In this document: positions 46,130 to 55,185 of the stretch, one piece after another
How the letters are laid out: each line of letters opens with the position of its first letter
Numbering within the stretch: position 1 is the first letter of the stretch
Source of the DNA: Lysobacterales bacterium
GTDB lineage: Bacteria; Pseudomonadota; Gammaproteobacteria; Xanthomonadales; SZUA-38
Assembly: GCA_030065125.1 (NCBI GenBank)
Contig: JASJDM010000026.1
Coordinates: forward strand, 19,586-83,585
Direction: 5' to 3'
DNA length: 64,000 nt
Program-made: the position numbers and the translations under genes
The notes under the pieces: generated by a model
What the model saw: only the letters and a program-made list of their open reading frames with translations
Told to the model about the DNA's origin: nothing
Database searches by the model: none

Positions 46130-46522
46130 ATGGCTATCGAACAGTACTACGGAACCGGGCGACGCAAGTCTTCCGCCGCTCGCGTTTTTATTCGTCCCGG
46201 CAAGGGCGACATCACCGTCAACAAGCAGCCGCTGGATAACTATTTCGGGCGCGAAACCGCTCGCATGATTGTGAAGCAGCCCCTGGAAGTGACCGGACTG
46301 GGCGAGCGCTTTGACATCTACTGCACCGTCTCGGGCGGCGGCAGCAGCGGCCAGGCTGGCGCCATCCGCATGGGCCTGACCCGCGCGCTGATGGAATACG
46401 ACGACACCCTGCGCCCCGATCTGCGTAAGGCGGGCTTCGTCACCCGCGACGCCCGGGAAGTCGAACGCAAGAAAGTGGGCCTGCATAAGGCTCGCAAGGC
46501 GACGCAGTACTCGAAGCGTTGA
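46130..46522 (+). CDS. rpsI: 30S ribosomal protein S9
   Basis: 130 residues. [21 protein letters not shown] at the N-terminus, [20 protein letters not shown] in the middle, and the tRNA-contacting basic tail [19 protein letters not shown]. Complete and typical. Ends the rplM-rpsI operon before a clear terminator. Confidence 0.98.
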   Translation: MAIEQYYGTGRRKSSAARVFIRPGKGDITVNKQPLDNYFGRETARMIVKQPLEVTGLGERFDIYCTVSGGGSSGQAGAIRMGLTRALMEYDDTLRPDLRKAGFVTRDAREVERKKVGLHKARKATQYSKR

Positions 46523-46556
46523 TCTGATCAGACTGCCTTCGGGCAGAATCGAAAAG

Positions 46557-46581
46557 CCCGCGCATGTCGCGGGTTTTTTTT
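46557..46581 (+). terminator. Intrinsic terminator of rplM-rpsI
   Basis: A 6-bp GC stem CCCGCG/CGCGGG with a CATGT loop followed by eight T. It starts 34 bp after the rpsI stop and directly precedes the stem-loop array. Confidence 0.9.
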
Positions 46582-46586
46582 GGCGA

Positions 46587-46864
46587 TGGGGAACGCGCCC
46601 GTTGGGCGCTGGGGAACGCACCCTGCGGGTGCTAGGAAACGGCCGCATACGCGACCTGGGAAACGCGCGCTTTGCGCGCTGGGAACAGCTGCAGGTCTTC
46701 GCCAAGCCAGGGCAATGTATCCCCGCGGAAGACGAATTGCTGGTGGAATTCCATCAGTCTTTCCGAAGCGTCCCAGCGCGAAGCGCGTTCCCCAGGTCGC
46801 GTATGCGGCCGTTCCCCAGCGGCCGCAGGTCGCGTTCCCCAGCTTGCGTAGCAAGCGTTCCCCG
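46587..46864. repeat. Opposed arrays of GGGGAAC stem-loop units
   Basis: On the plus strand, 46587-46690 holds about five units of roughly 23 bp, each made of G(G/A)GGAA(A/C)C, a variable 12-15-base palindrome and a T: for example GCGCCC-GTT-GGGCGC, GCACCC-TGC-GGGTGC, GCGCGC-TTT-GCGCGC. From 46770 to 46864 four more units run on the minus strand. The unit GGCCGCATACGCGACCT (46641-46657) is repeated exactly in inverted form at 46794-46810. About 80 bp of unique sequence lie between. No gene is visible in 46582-46980. Confidence 0.75.
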
Positions 46865-46980
46865 AGCAAAGCTCAAAACATCTCCGGGTCCACTGGAAAT
46901 TGGTGCTCCAAATGCCTGTGGTAGCTGAATTTAATGCCCAGAAATTTGCCAACCGACCGGCAGCCGGGCATATTTGCTGC

Positions 46981-48057
46981 GTGAACGTCGATATCGCCAC
47001 CCTGGGCAAGCTGTATCCGCTGGATACCCTGCAGGATGCCCACCTGGAACTCCTTGCCGAGAAGTGCGAAGTGCGCGACCTGTCGCGCAATGAAATTCTG
47101 TTTGAGCAGGGCGACAACGATGGCCGCACTGTGTTCCTGCTGTCGGGGCGTGTGGTTGGGGTTTACCAGGACGGGCGGGAACGGGAGTTTCATGGCGATT
47201 CCCAGACCACCCGCTATGCGGTAGGTGACTTTCAGCCGCGTCGTTTCACCGCCAGGGCCGCCAGTACGAGGGTCCGGCTGGTCACTTTCGATCGGGACTT
47301 CCTGGAGAAAGTGGTGACATGGGACCAGATCAGCCGGTCCCCCCAGTTCACCATGCAGGATGGAACCGCCGAGTGCGCCCAGTGGGTGTTTCGCATGCTG
47401 GAAAGCAAGGCCCTGCTTAAACTTCCCGCGGGGAATATCGAACGGATGTTCGACCGTTTCGACGAGATCGAAGTGGCGCCCGGGGACACGGTGATTACCG
47501 AAGGGGACGAGGGCGACTTTTTCTACGTCATCAAGGAAGGCGAATTCCACGTCATCAAAAGCGAAGACGGCCACGGCAAGCTGGTGGCTTCACTGGCCAA
47601 GGGTGACAGCTTCGGTGAGGACGCACTGACGTCCAACGAGCCTCGTAATGCTACCGTCAAATCGCATACCGCTGGTCGCCTGATGCGTTTAGGCAAAGAG
47701 GACTTCGGAGAACTGCTGCGGCACCCGGTGGTGGAGTGGGTCACACCCGGGCAGGCCTCGGCCCTGCTGGAGCTCGGCGCTGAGCTGCTGGACGTGCGTA
47801 TGAAAGAGGAACACCAGCGAAGTTCCCTCAACAACAGCATCAATGCCCCGCTGTTTCGACTGCGTGAGGAGGTGGCCGGCAAGCCGGAAGCCACCAGCTT
47901 CGTGGTGTACTGCGAGACCGGTGAGCGCAGCGCCTCGGCGGCGTTTATCCTGTCCTCCCTGGGCTACCGGGTATTTGCCCTGCGTGGCGGGCTGGCCAGC
48001 GTGGCGCGGCAGCTCAACATGATCAAGGAAGAGTCCTCACCAGTCGCGAACGCCTGA
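46981..48057 (+). CDS. Protein with two cyclic-nucleotide-binding domains and a rhodanese domain
   Basis: About 358 residues. A degenerate first cNMP-binding domain (about 15-125, [24 protein letters not shown]), a well-conserved second one (about 150-260) with [18 protein letters not shown] and the phosphate cassette [16 protein letters not shown], and a C-terminal rhodanese domain (about 265-355) with the active loop [17 protein letters not shown], whose Cys is present. It has no DNA-binding domain, so it is a signalling or redox/sulfur protein rather than a transcription factor. Start unclear: GTG 46981, or ATG 46912 for a longer form. It is convergent with rpiA, overlapping by 21 nt. Confidence 0.88.
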   Translation: MNVDIATLGKLYPLDTLQDAHLELLAEKCEVRDLSRNEILFEQGDNDGRTVFLLSGRVVGVYQDGREREFHGDSQTTRYAVGDFQPRRFTARAASTRVRLVTFDRDFLEKVVTWDQISRSPQFTMQDGTAECAQWVFRMLESKALLKLPAGNIERMFDRFDEIEVAPGDTVITEGDEGDFFYVIKEGEFHVIKSEDGHGKLVASLAKGDSFGEDALTSNEPRNATVKSHTAGRLMRLGKEDFGELLRHPVVEWVTPGQASALLELGAELLDVRMKEEHQRSSLNNSINAPLFRLREEVAGKPEATSFVVYCETGERSASAAFILSSLGYRVFALRGGLASVARQLNMIKEESSPVANA

Positions 48058-48693
48058 TCCCTGGGCTTCGATCACCAGGTCCGCACCGCGTCGGGCAAAC
48101 AACCCAACGGTAACCACGCCAGCCAGGGCGTTGATCTCCTGCTCCAGGGCCACCGGGTCGGTAATGCTGAGATTGTGGACGTCCAGGATCAGATTGCCGT
48201 TGTCCGTCTCGAAGCCTTCCCGCAGCTCCGGCTGACCACCCAGACTGACCAGCTGGCGGGCTACGTAGCTGCGGGCCATGGGGATCACTTCAACCGGCAG
48301 GGGAAAGCGACCGAGGACGTCCACCACTTTGGTGTGGTCGACGATACAAATGAAACGGCGGCTGGCTGCGGCGATAATCTTCTCCCGGGTCAGCGCACCG
48401 CCACCGCCTTTGATCATGCGTTTGTGGGCGTCCACCTCGTCGGCGCCGTCGACATACAGCTCAAGGGTCCCGGCGTTATTCAGATCCGAGACGGTGACGC
48501 CGATGGATTTCAGCCGCTCGGTGGTGGCCTCGGAGCTGGACACCGCGGCCTCCAGCTGCAGGCCGGATTCGGCCAGGGCGTCGATGAAACAGTTGACCGT
48601 CGAGCCGGTGCCGACACCCAGGACCATGCCGTCACGGACGTGGGTCAGGGCGGCTTCACCGGCCAGCCGCTTAAGCTGATTCTGGTCCATCAT
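48037..48693 (-). CDS. rpiA: Ribose-5-phosphate isomerase A
   Basis: 218 residues. Signatures: [18 protein letters not shown] (phosphate loop), [28 protein letters not shown] with the catalytic acidic and Lys residues, VEVIPMA and LGGQPELR. Complete. The ATG at 48693 overlaps the stop of the upstream EVE gene by 4 nt, so the two are translationally coupled. Confidence 0.97.
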   Translation of the reverse strand: MMDQNQLKRLAGEAALTHVRDGMVLGVGTGSTVNCFIDALAESGLQLEAAVSSSEATTERLKSIGVTVSDLNNAGTLELYVDGADEVDAHKRMIKGGGGALTREKIIAAASRRFICIVDHTKVVDVLGRFPLPVEVIPMARSYVARQLVSLGGQPELREGFETDNGNLILDVHNLSITDPVALEQEINALAGVVTVGLFARRGADLVIEAQGSGVRDW

Positions 48694-49148
48694 TCGGCCT
48701 TTACTATGCGGTCCCAGTGTTTCTTCTCCACCGGCATTACCGACAGGCGGTTGCCTTTGCGGGTCAGGGCGAAGCCGTCCAGGCCTGGCATGGCCTTGAG
48801 CTCCTGCAGGCTGATGGTGCGCTTGAGTTTACGCTTGAGCTTGATGTCTACCATCAGCCAGCGGGGGTTGTCCGGGTCACTCTTGGGATCGTAGTACTTG
48901 GCGTCGGGATCAAATGCCGTGTGGTCGGGATAAGCCTCTTTGACCACCTCGGCGATGCCGACGATGCCGGGCACCTTGCAGTTGGAATGGTAGAAGAATA
49001 CCTGGTCACCTTTTTTCATGCCGTCCCGCATGAAGTTACGGGCCTGGTAGTTGCGCACGCCGTCCCAGTGTTCGGTCTTGCGCGGCATCGCCGCCAGGTC
49101 GTCGATGCTGAACGCATCGGGTTCGCTCTTGACCAGCCAGTAGTTCAT
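48690..49148 (-). CDS. EVE domain (thymocyte nuclear protein 1-like) protein
   Basis: 152 residues: [48 protein letters not shown] and [20 protein letters not shown] are hallmarks of the EVE/PUA-like fold, which recognises modified bases in DNA or RNA. The ligand is unknown. The ATG at 49148 starts the conserved NYWLVKSEP motif. It lies between fau (62 bp upstream) and rpiA, a common gammaproteobacterial arrangement. Confidence 0.94.
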   Translation of the reverse strand: MNYWLVKSEPDAFSIDDLAAMPRKTEHWDGVRNYQARNFMRDGMKKGDQVFFYHSNCKVPGIVGIAEVVKEAYPDHTAFDPDAKYYDPKSDPDNPRWLMVDIKLKRKLKRTISLQELKAMPGLDGFALTRKGNRLSVMPVEKKHWDRIVKAE

Positions 49149-49209
49149 GCATTCGCTCCGGGAATCGAAGGCGGCAGTGTAGCAGCGCCCCGGCCGGTTC
49201 TGAACCGGA

Positions 49210-49806
49210 TCAGTCCGTGGTCCCGGCTTGAATCCACTCGGCCTCGGTGACGACGGCGTGCAGGGGGATGTCCCAGGGCTGGGGATCAATGTCGCCGACT
49301 TCCTGGAAGCCGAAAGCCACTCCCAGCAGCCGGGGACCCTTGACGGTGCCGCGAACAAAGTGGAAAGCGCGGTCATAGAAGCCGGCGCCCATGCCAATAC
49401 GGTTGCACTGGCGGTCGAAGGCCACCAGGGGACACAGCACCAGGTCCAGTTCGCCGGCGGGAAGCGCGGTCCCTTCGGTCGCGGGTTCATCGATACCGTA
49501 TCGGTTTTTCACCAGTGGGCAGTCCGGCTCCCATGGTACGAAGGCGATGTTGTTGTCATTGACTACCGGCACGAAAACGCTCTTGTCGTCCGAATGGGCG
49601 CCGTGCAGAACCGCGCGCGGATCTACCTCTCCCCTGAACGGAAGGTAGGCGGCAACACGGGAAGCGATGGCGTAATCGGAGCTTTGCAATACACGCCGGC
49701 ATATAGCCTGTGACCAATGCAGGTGCTGGTCCTCATCGAGTGAGCGGCGTCGCTGCTTGATCTGTTGGCGCAGGGTCTGGATGGAATTCACGGCCACGGT
49801 TGGCAA
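49210..49806 (-). CDS. fau: 5-formyltetrahydrofolate cyclo-ligase
   Basis: 198 residues (also called ygfA). It converts 5-formyl-THF to 5,10-methenyl-THF with ATP. Motifs: LRQQIKQRRRSLDEDQH, AAYLPFRGEVDPRAVL, KNRYGIDEP and the nucleotide-binding NRIGMGAGFYDRAF. It is directly downstream of 6S RNA and zapA, as in most gammaproteobacteria, and is likely co-transcribed with the RNA. Confidence 0.96.
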   Translation of the reverse strand: MPTVAVNSIQTLRQQIKQRRRSLDEDQHLHWSQAICRRVLQSSDYAIASRVAAYLPFRGEVDPRAVLHGAHSDDKSVFVPVVNDNNIAFVPWEPDCPLVKNRYGIDEPATEGTALPAGELDLVLCPLVAFDRQCNRIGMGAGFYDRAFHFVRGTVKGPRLLGVAFGFQEVGDIDPQPWDIPLHAVVTEAEWIQAGTTD

Positions 49807-49870
49807 GAAAATGCCATCCCTGGTTCGTGATCACGACACGCCTCCAGGCCACGGCTGGCATAAAAAATGC

Positions 49871-50057
49871 CATCCTCCACATGTGCCGATGCGCGTTGGC
49901 GACCTTGAACCAATGGTTCAGGTGGGGCGACTCCCGGGTCCTAAGGCTTTCCGCTCCTGGCGGACATGCACACGGGATTCCGTTCTGTAACCCCTAGGTC
50001 AAAAAAAACAGGGTCAAGGCATTTGCATTGGCGCTGTCGAACACCGCAGAGGATGAC
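49871..50057 (-). ncRNA. ssrS: 6S RNA
   Basis: About 187 nt between zapA and fau, the conserved position of 6S RNA. On the minus strand the 5' end CCTCTGCGGTGTTCG resembles the E. coli CTCTGAGATGTTCGC, and the 3' half matches it in order and spacing: GCCTTAGGACC, a CGCCCCACC segment, then TGAACCATTGGTTCAAGG (complement of 49903-49920), close to the E. coli CCTTGAACCAAGGGTTCAAGG core. The 5' CCTC pairs with a 3' GAGG to close the rod. 6S RNA binds sigma-70 RNA polymerase by mimicking an open promoter. Ends are estimated by alignment by eye. Confidence 0.86.
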
Positions 50058-50065
50058 GTAAGGGT

Positions 50066-50071
50066 ATTGTA
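50066..50071 (-). promoter_or_regulatory. 6S RNA -10 element
   Basis: TACAAT on the minus strand, about seven bases upstream of the estimated 5' end of 6S RNA. The -35 region is weak. Its placement supports the 5' boundary given for the RNA. Confidence 0.55.
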
Positions 50072-50128
50072 GCCCATTGGGCTGTGCAGGAAACATCAAT
50101 TGGGCAGGTTCCTGGGCCGGCCGGCGGC

Positions 50129-50422
50129 TCAGTCCAGGCGCGCGTCGTCCAGCCGGTCTCTCAGGTTACGGATCTTGCCGGCCACGTTTTCAGAGATGTT
50201 GGCTTCACGCTGGCGTGCGTCCAGCAGCTCATTGGCGATGTTCAGCGCCGCCAGGACAGCGACTTTCTCCACCCCGACCAGGTTGCCGCTGTCGCGCATG
50301 CTGCGCATCTGCTGATCCAGATAGTCAGCGGCATCCAGCAGCTGCCGCCGCTCGCCCGGGTCGCAGGCAATGCGGTATTCACGATCCAGGATATTGACGG
50401 AGACCGCTTCCTTCTGGCTCAA
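50129..50422 (-). CDS. zapA: Cell division protein ZapA
   Basis: 97 residues. It bundles FtsZ filaments at mid-cell. Family features: VSVNILDREYRIACDPGERRQLLDAADYLD (core ILDREYRIACDPGE) and a C-terminal coiled coil with VEKVAVLAALNIANELL. Standard length. Its start overlaps the upstream coiled-coil gene's stop (ATGA), as usual for this pair. Confidence 0.96.
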   Translation of the reverse strand: MSQKEAVSVNILDREYRIACDPGERRQLLDAADYLDQQMRSMRDSGNLVGVEKVAVLAALNIANELLDARQREANISENVAGKIRNLRDRLDDARLD

Positions 50423-50643
50423 GTGCTTTGCTCCAGGGATTTCAGGCGGGTGATCATGGCTTCAACGCGGTTTCTCGCCTGCTCATTCTTGGCCACCAGG
50501 TTGGCGCGCTCGGTGACCAGGGCTTCCTGGCTGGCACGCAGAGATCGGTTCTCTTCGCGCAGGCGATCCAGCACCCCGAGCAGGGCCTCAACCCGCTCTT
50601 CCAGTGCCAGCAGATCTTCCACGGTGGCTTCGATCTTCCCCAT
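50419..50643 (-). CDS. ZapB-like coiled-coil protein (TIGR02449 type)
   Basis: 74 residues, almost all coiled coil: VEDLLALEERVEALLGVLDRLREENRSL, then ERANLVAKNEQARNRVEAMITRLKSLE. It is the small protein usually found upstream of zapA in gammaproteobacteria, similar in design to ZapB, and probably helps organise the Z ring. The ATG at 50643 gives the conserved MGKIEATVEDL start; one at 50658 is possible. It is divergent from ygfB. Confidence 0.88.
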   Translation of the reverse strand: MGKIEATVEDLLALEERVEALLGVLDRLREENRSLRASQEALVTERANLVAKNEQARNRVEAMITRLKSLEQST

Positions 50644-50794
50644 AATCGGGCCAAGCATAGTTTGAAGTTAAAGCGGGGTCAACAATATCAGGGCTATACG
50701 GCGGATTTTTCAGGATATTTTGCTGACTACCCAGGTGTCCCGAACGGCCCCGCGTCCGCCACCGTGGAGGCAGGAATCCTGTTAAAATTCCGCC

Positions 50795-51349
50795 ATGGAA
50801 ACCCACCCCAGTTATGACACCCTCAGCGCCCTGCTGGACCGGGAAGATCTGACAGAGACCCCGGCGGAGCTGCAGGGCCGCCTCAGCGCCCAACTGAGCG
50901 TCAATCCGGGCATTGAATGGTCGGCCTGGGTCAGCGCCGCCCTGGGCCCGGAGTTTGCCCCGAGAGTGCTGGCGGAAGACCTGGAGGACGCCCTGCGGCA
51001 TCTGTTCACCTGGACCCTGGAAGGATTGAGCGACCCCCAGCTGGGGTTCGTGCTGTTCCTGCCCGATGACGATGAATCCCTGCAGTACCGCACCGAGGCA
51101 CTGGCCACGTGGTGCCAGGGGTTTGTCGCCGGGTTGAGCCAGTGCGGGGTGGGCCCTGACACCGGCCTGGCCGGTGATGCCGGGGAGTACCTGGACGACC
51201 TGTCGGAGATCTCCCAGGCCGATTTCGGCACCGAGGGCAGCGAAGACGACGAAGTGGCTTATACCGAACTGGTGGAGTACGCCCGGGTTGGCGCCATGTT
51301 TATTTTTGCCACCCTGCACGGTCCTGTCCTCGGCGAGACCGTCCACTGA
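50795..51349 (+). CDS. ygfB: UPF0149 family protein (YgfB)
   Basis: 184 residues. Conserved blocks: LEDALRHLFTWTLEGLSDPQLGFVLFLPDDDESLQYRTEALATWCQGFVAGL (core LPDDDESLQYRTEAL, WCQGFVAGL) and the C-terminal EYARVGAMFIF. In Pseudomonas aeruginosa YgfB modulates ampDh3 expression and beta-lactam resistance; here the role is only inferred. It is the first gene of the ygfB-pepP-ubiH-ubiI run, one base ahead of pepP. Confidence 0.94.
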   Translation: METHPSYDTLSALLDREDLTETPAELQGRLSAQLSVNPGIEWSAWVSAALGPEFAPRVLAEDLEDALRHLFTWTLEGLSDPQLGFVLFLPDDDESLQYRTEALATWCQGFVAGLSQCGVGPDTGLAGDAGEYLDDLSEISQADFGTEGSEDDEVAYTELVEYARVGAMFIFATLHGPVLGETVH

Positions 51350-51350
51350 C

Positions 51351-52652
51351 ATGATCAACCAGAAAGAGTTTGCCAGACGCAGGCGTCAGCTGATGCGCAC
51401 CGTGGGCGAAGGCGCCATGGTGGTGGTGCCTGCGGCGCCGGTGCGCCAGCGCAACAGCGACGTTGAGTATCCCTATCGCCAGAGCAGTGATTTCCATTAC
51501 CTGTGCGGCTTTCCCGAGCCCGACGCCGTGCTGGTGCTGATACCGGGACGCGCCCAGGGTGAATCGGTGTTGTTCTGCCGGGAAAAGGACCCGGAGCGGG
51601 AGACCTGGGATGGGCCCATGGTGGGGCTGGAGGATGCCTGTAGCGAATTCGGCATGGATGATTCATTTCCCTACAGCGACATAGACGACATCCTGCCAAA
51701 CCTGATGGAAGGCCGGGAACGCCTGTATTACAGCCTCGGTCGGGAAAAGGACTTCGACCAGCGCGTACTCGAGTGGGTGGCTAAGGTACGCCAGCAGGTG
51801 GGCAAGGGGGCGCGTCCGCCGGAAGAGTTTGTGTCCCTGGACCATCACCTGCACGACATGCGGCTGTACAAAAGCCGTAGCGAAATCGCCAGCATGTCCA
51901 GGAGCGCAAAGATCGCTGGAGAAGGTCACCTGCGCGCCATGCGTGCCTGCCGGCCGGGCGTCACCGAGTACGAGCTGACGGCAGAGCTGCTGTTCAGTTT
52001 CCATCGGCACCAGGCCCAGCCGTCTTACCAGCCGATCGTGGGTGGCGGGGCCAATGCCTGTGTGCTGCATTACATACGCAACAGCGAGCCCCTCAACGAC
52101 GGAGACCTGGTGCTGATTGACGCGGGCGCCGAGTATGACCACTACGCCTCGGACATCACCCGCACCTTCCCGGTCAACGGCCGATTCACAACGGCCCAGC
52201 GGGACATCTACCAGGTGGTGCTGGAAGCTCAGGAAGCGGCCATTGCCGCGGTCCAGCCCGGCAACAGTTGTCAGGCGCCCCACGACGCTGCGGTCAAAGT
52301 GATCCGCAAGGGACTTGCTGCCCTGGGAATTACCACCGGACGCGGCCGCAAGAAGCCGGAGGGCGAGGCGTACCGCAAATATTTCATGCACAAGACCAGC
52401 CACTGGCTGGGCATGGATGTCCACGATGTCGGGGATTACCAGATCGACGGCCACCCCAGGGAGCTGGAAGTTGGGATGGCGCTGACGGTGGAGCCGGGCG
52501 TGTACATCCAGCCCGACGCCCGGGTGCCAAAAGCTTTTCGGGGCATTGGCATCCGTATCGAGGACGACGTGGTGGTCACCCGCAATGGTCCGCGGGTGCT
52601 GTCCAGCGGCGTGGCCAAGACCGTGGACGAGATTGAGAGCGTGATGGCATGA
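51351..52652 (+). CDS. pepP: Xaa-Pro aminopeptidase P
   Basis: 433 residues. Removes N-terminal residues preceding proline. The N-terminal domain has FARRRRQLMRTVGEGAMVVVPAAP, and the pita-bread catalytic domain carries the dinuclear metal ligands: LIDAGAEYDHYASDITRTFP (two Asp), HKTSHWLGMDVHDVGDY (His), ALTVEPGVYI (Glu) and GIRIEDDVVVT (Glu). Starts one base after the ygfB stop and overlaps ubiH by 4 nt. Confidence 0.96.
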   Translation: MINQKEFARRRRQLMRTVGEGAMVVVPAAPVRQRNSDVEYPYRQSSDFHYLCGFPEPDAVLVLIPGRAQGESVLFCREKDPERETWDGPMVGLEDACSEFGMDDSFPYSDIDDILPNLMEGRERLYYSLGREKDFDQRVLEWVAKVRQQVGKGARPPEEFVSLDHHLHDMRLYKSRSEIASMSRSAKIAGEGHLRAMRACRPGVTEYELTAELLFSFHRHQAQPSYQPIVGGGANACVLHYIRNSEPLNDGDLVLIDAGAEYDHYASDITRTFPVNGRFTTAQRDIYQVVLEAQEAAIAAVQPGNSCQAPHDAAVKVIRKGLAALGITTGRGRKKPEGEAYRKYFMHKTSHWLGMDVHDVGDYQIDGHPRELEVGMALTVEPGVYIQPDARVPKAFRGIGIRIEDDVVVTRNGPRVLSSGVAKTVDEIESVMA

Positions 52653-53917
52653 CTGCCTCCAGCGACCTGCGCTATGACGTGACCATTGTCGGCGGCGGCC
52701 TGGTGGGGGGCAGCCTCGCCCTGGCCCTCACCGCCATCGGACTCAAGGTCGCCCTGGTAGAACGCGTGCCGCTGCGGGACGTGGGCAAGGCCAGCTACGA
52801 CGACCGCACCCTGGCCCTGTCCCTGGCCTCGCGCAGGATTTTCGAGGGCATCAGTCTGTGGCCGGGGCTGGACGACGGCGTCACGCCGATTCGCAAGGTG
52901 CATGTGTCCAATCGAGGCCACTTCGGCACGGTGACATTCGAGGCCTCGGAATACGGTCTGGAAGCCCTGGGCTATGTGGCGGAAGGCCGGGTCATCGGCG
53001 GTGCCGTTGCGGCTGAATTGCCCCGTCGTGACGGACTGGATCTCTACATCCCGGCGGAGGTCAAGGCGCTGGATACCACCCGTGGTGGGGCCACGGTGGC
53101 CCTGGCCACCGATGACGGCAGCCTGGTACTTCGCTCGGCACTGGTGGTGGGTGCAGACGGCACCCATTCCACCATTCGTGCCCTGATGGGCCTGCCGGCG
53201 GAAACCCACGACTACGGACATACCGCTGTGATTGCCAACGTGACCCCCCGGCACGATCATGCAGGTGTGGCCTATGAACGAATGACCACCAGCGGCCCAC
53301 TGGCGGTGCTGCCCCACGTGAACGGGCGCTGCGGCATAGTCTGGTGCACACCCTCCAGCCAGGCCCAGGATGTGCTGGACCTCAGCGACGCCGATTTCCT
53401 GCAGGGTCTGCAGCAGCGCTTTGGCTACCGGCTGGGACGATTCCAGAAAGCCGGCGCCCGGGCCAGCTACCCCATATCCCGGCTCTACGCCGCCCGCCAG
53501 GTGGGTGAGCGCAGCCTGATCATCGGCAATGCCGCCCACACCATTTACCCGGTGGCCGCCCAGGGTTTCAACCTGGGCCTGAGGGACGTGGCGCTGCTGA
53601 CGGAGCTGGTGGCCGACGCGGCCGGCGGCGACATCGGCAGCCCGGATCTGCTCGAGCGCTACCAGCAGTTGCGTGCCCGGGATCACCAGCGCATGGTCCA
53701 GTTCACCGACGGGATGATCCGGGTCTTTGCACCCGACCTGCTGGGTTTCAATGCCCTGCGCAGCGCCGGCCTGGTGGCCCTGCAGACGCTGCCGTTTCTC
53801 AAGAACGCCCTGGCGCGCCGGACTCTGGGTCTGGGCGGACACGTGCCCAGGCTGGCCCTGGGCGAAAACCTGGGCCAGATCTCGGGTGATGATTCGAAGG
53901 ATTCTGGCCATGGCTGA
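52649..53917 (+). CDS. ubiH: 2-polyprenyl-6-methoxyphenol 4-hydroxylase (UbiH)
   Basis: 422 residues, FAD-dependent aromatic hydroxylase of ubiquinone synthesis. Motifs: VTIVGGGLVGGSLALALTAIG (dinucleotide fold), SYDDRTLALSLASRRIFE, VVGADGTHSTIRALM (DG motif), IIGNAAHTIYPVAAQGFNLGLRDVALL (GD-type). The ATG overlaps the pepP stop (ATGA). The gene order pepP-ubiH-ubiI matches E. coli. The UbiH name rests on synteny and the DDRTLAL motif. Confidence 0.93.
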   Translation: MTASSDLRYDVTIVGGGLVGGSLALALTAIGLKVALVERVPLRDVGKASYDDRTLALSLASRRIFEGISLWPGLDDGVTPIRKVHVSNRGHFGTVTFEASEYGLEALGYVAEGRVIGGAVAAELPRRDGLDLYIPAEVKALDTTRGGATVALATDDGSLVLRSALVVGADGTHSTIRALMGLPAETHDYGHTAVIANVTPRHDHAGVAYERMTTSGPLAVLPHVNGRCGIVWCTPSSQAQDVLDLSDADFLQGLQQRFGYRLGRFQKAGARASYPISRLYAARQVGERSLIIGNAAHTIYPVAAQGFNLGLRDVALLTELVADAAGGDIGSPDLLERYQQLRARDHQRMVQFTDGMIRVFAPDLLGFNALRSAGLVALQTLPFLKNALARRTLGLGGHVPRLALGENLGQISGDDSKDSGHG

Positions 53918-55121
53918 TCCTGCCATCATTGTGGTTGGTGGTGGGCTGACCGGAGCGGCGACTGCCCTGGCCCTGGCCGAGGCAGACTGGCAGGTCACCC
54001 TGGTGGAGTCCGGCAGTCGGCCGCAAACCGTTGCCCCCGACCAGGCGCCGTTGATCCGCGTGTCCACTTTGAACCCTGCCGTCCGCAACATGATGGAACG
54101 GCTGGGCGCCTGGCAGCTGCTGCCCGAGGCCAGGGTGGGCAAGGTGGATCAGATGCGGGTTTGGGAGCGCAGCGGCAGCGAACTGGTGTTTTCCGCCGAG
54201 GATGCCGGACTGCCCCGTCTGGGCAACGTGGTGGAAAACGAAACCCTGCGGGCCGCACTGTGGCAGCGGCTGACGGAATTTCCCAACGTCGACTTACGCA
54301 CCGGCGTCGCGGTGCGCCGGGTGGACGACGGCGATCGCCGCCTGCGGGTCACCCTGGAGAACGGCGACCGGTTCCACTGTGCCCTGCTGCTGGCTGCGGA
54401 TGGGGCACGGTCTCCCATTCGTGAGTCCGCCGGCATCGAGTGTTCCACCTGGGATTACGGACAGAATGGCCTGGTGATGACCGTTGAAACCGGCAGCAGT
54501 CACGAGAATACGGCCTGGCAGCGATTCCTGCCCGACGGCCCGCTGGCATTCTTGCCGCTGCCCGGCAACCGTTGTTCCATCGTCTGGTCCCTGCCCACTG
54601 CCGAAGCTGAGGACGGGCTGGACCAATCGGCGGAGGAATTGCAGGAGGCGCTGAAGACCGCCTTCGAGGGCCGGCTGGGTGATGTCCGAATCGTTTCGGA
54701 ACGTGGCGCCTTTCCACTGCTGCGCCGCAGTGCGGAGCGGTTTGTCTCGGGCCGGGTGGTGCTGCTGGGTGATGCCGCCCACACCGTCCATCCCCTGGCC
54801 GGGCAGGGGGCCAACCTGGGCCTGCTGGACGCGGCGGCACTGGCCGAGGTGCTGGAGCGCGGGCGGCAGCGTGGCCTGCAGCCGGACCACCCGACACCGC
54901 TGCGCCAGTTCGAACGCTGGCGTCGCAGCGACGTGGAGATCATGGCCGAATCACTCCATCAGCTCTGGTTTCTCTATCGCTGGCGGGTACCGCCGTTTCC
55001 TGCGGCGCGGCAGTTCGGCACGCGTCTGATCAACCGCAACCGCTGGCTGCGCCGTCGCCTGATCGATCACGCCTCGGGCTTCGGCGGACGGGTGCCCCGA
55101 CTGGCGCAACCACAGGTCTGA
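53910..55121 (+). CDS. ubiI: UbiH/UbiF/VisC-family hydroxylase, probably UbiI
   Basis: 403 residues. A second FAD monooxygenase: AIIVVGGGLTGAATALALAEA, RVSTLNPAVRNMMERLGAW (the SALN-type motif of UbiI/UbiF), LLLAADGARSPIRESAGIE, and VLLGDAAHTVHPLAGQGANLGLLD. By synteny it should be the C5 hydroxylase UbiI. The ATG at 53910 overlaps ubiH by 8 nt; ATG 53889 is an alternative. Distinguishing UbiI from UbiF-like paralogues needs phylogeny. Confidence 0.88.
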   Translation: MADPAIIVVGGGLTGAATALALAEADWQVTLVESGSRPQTVAPDQAPLIRVSTLNPAVRNMMERLGAWQLLPEARVGKVDQMRVWERSGSELVFSAEDAGLPRLGNVVENETLRAALWQRLTEFPNVDLRTGVAVRRVDDGDRRLRVTLENGDRFHCALLLAADGARSPIRESAGIECSTWDYGQNGLVMTVETGSSHENTAWQRFLPDGPLAFLPLPGNRCSIVWSLPTAEAEDGLDQSAEELQEALKTAFEGRLGDVRIVSERGAFPLLRRSAERFVSGRVVLLGDAAHTVHPLAGQGANLGLLDAAALAEVLERGRQRGLQPDHPTPLRQFERWRRSDVEIMAESLHQLWFLYRWRVPPFPAARQFGTRLINRNRWLRRRLIDHASGFGGRVPRLAQPQV

Positions 55122-55185
55122 GCAAGGCGACCCGGTCGGCATCGGCGGTTTGACCTGGCCGGCAGATTCAGTCAAGACTGGCCCC

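Noticed and set aside
46587..46864. CRISPR array
   Set aside because: Units are about 23 bp with no spacers of constant length, include palindromic variable parts and occur in both orientations; no cas genes are near.
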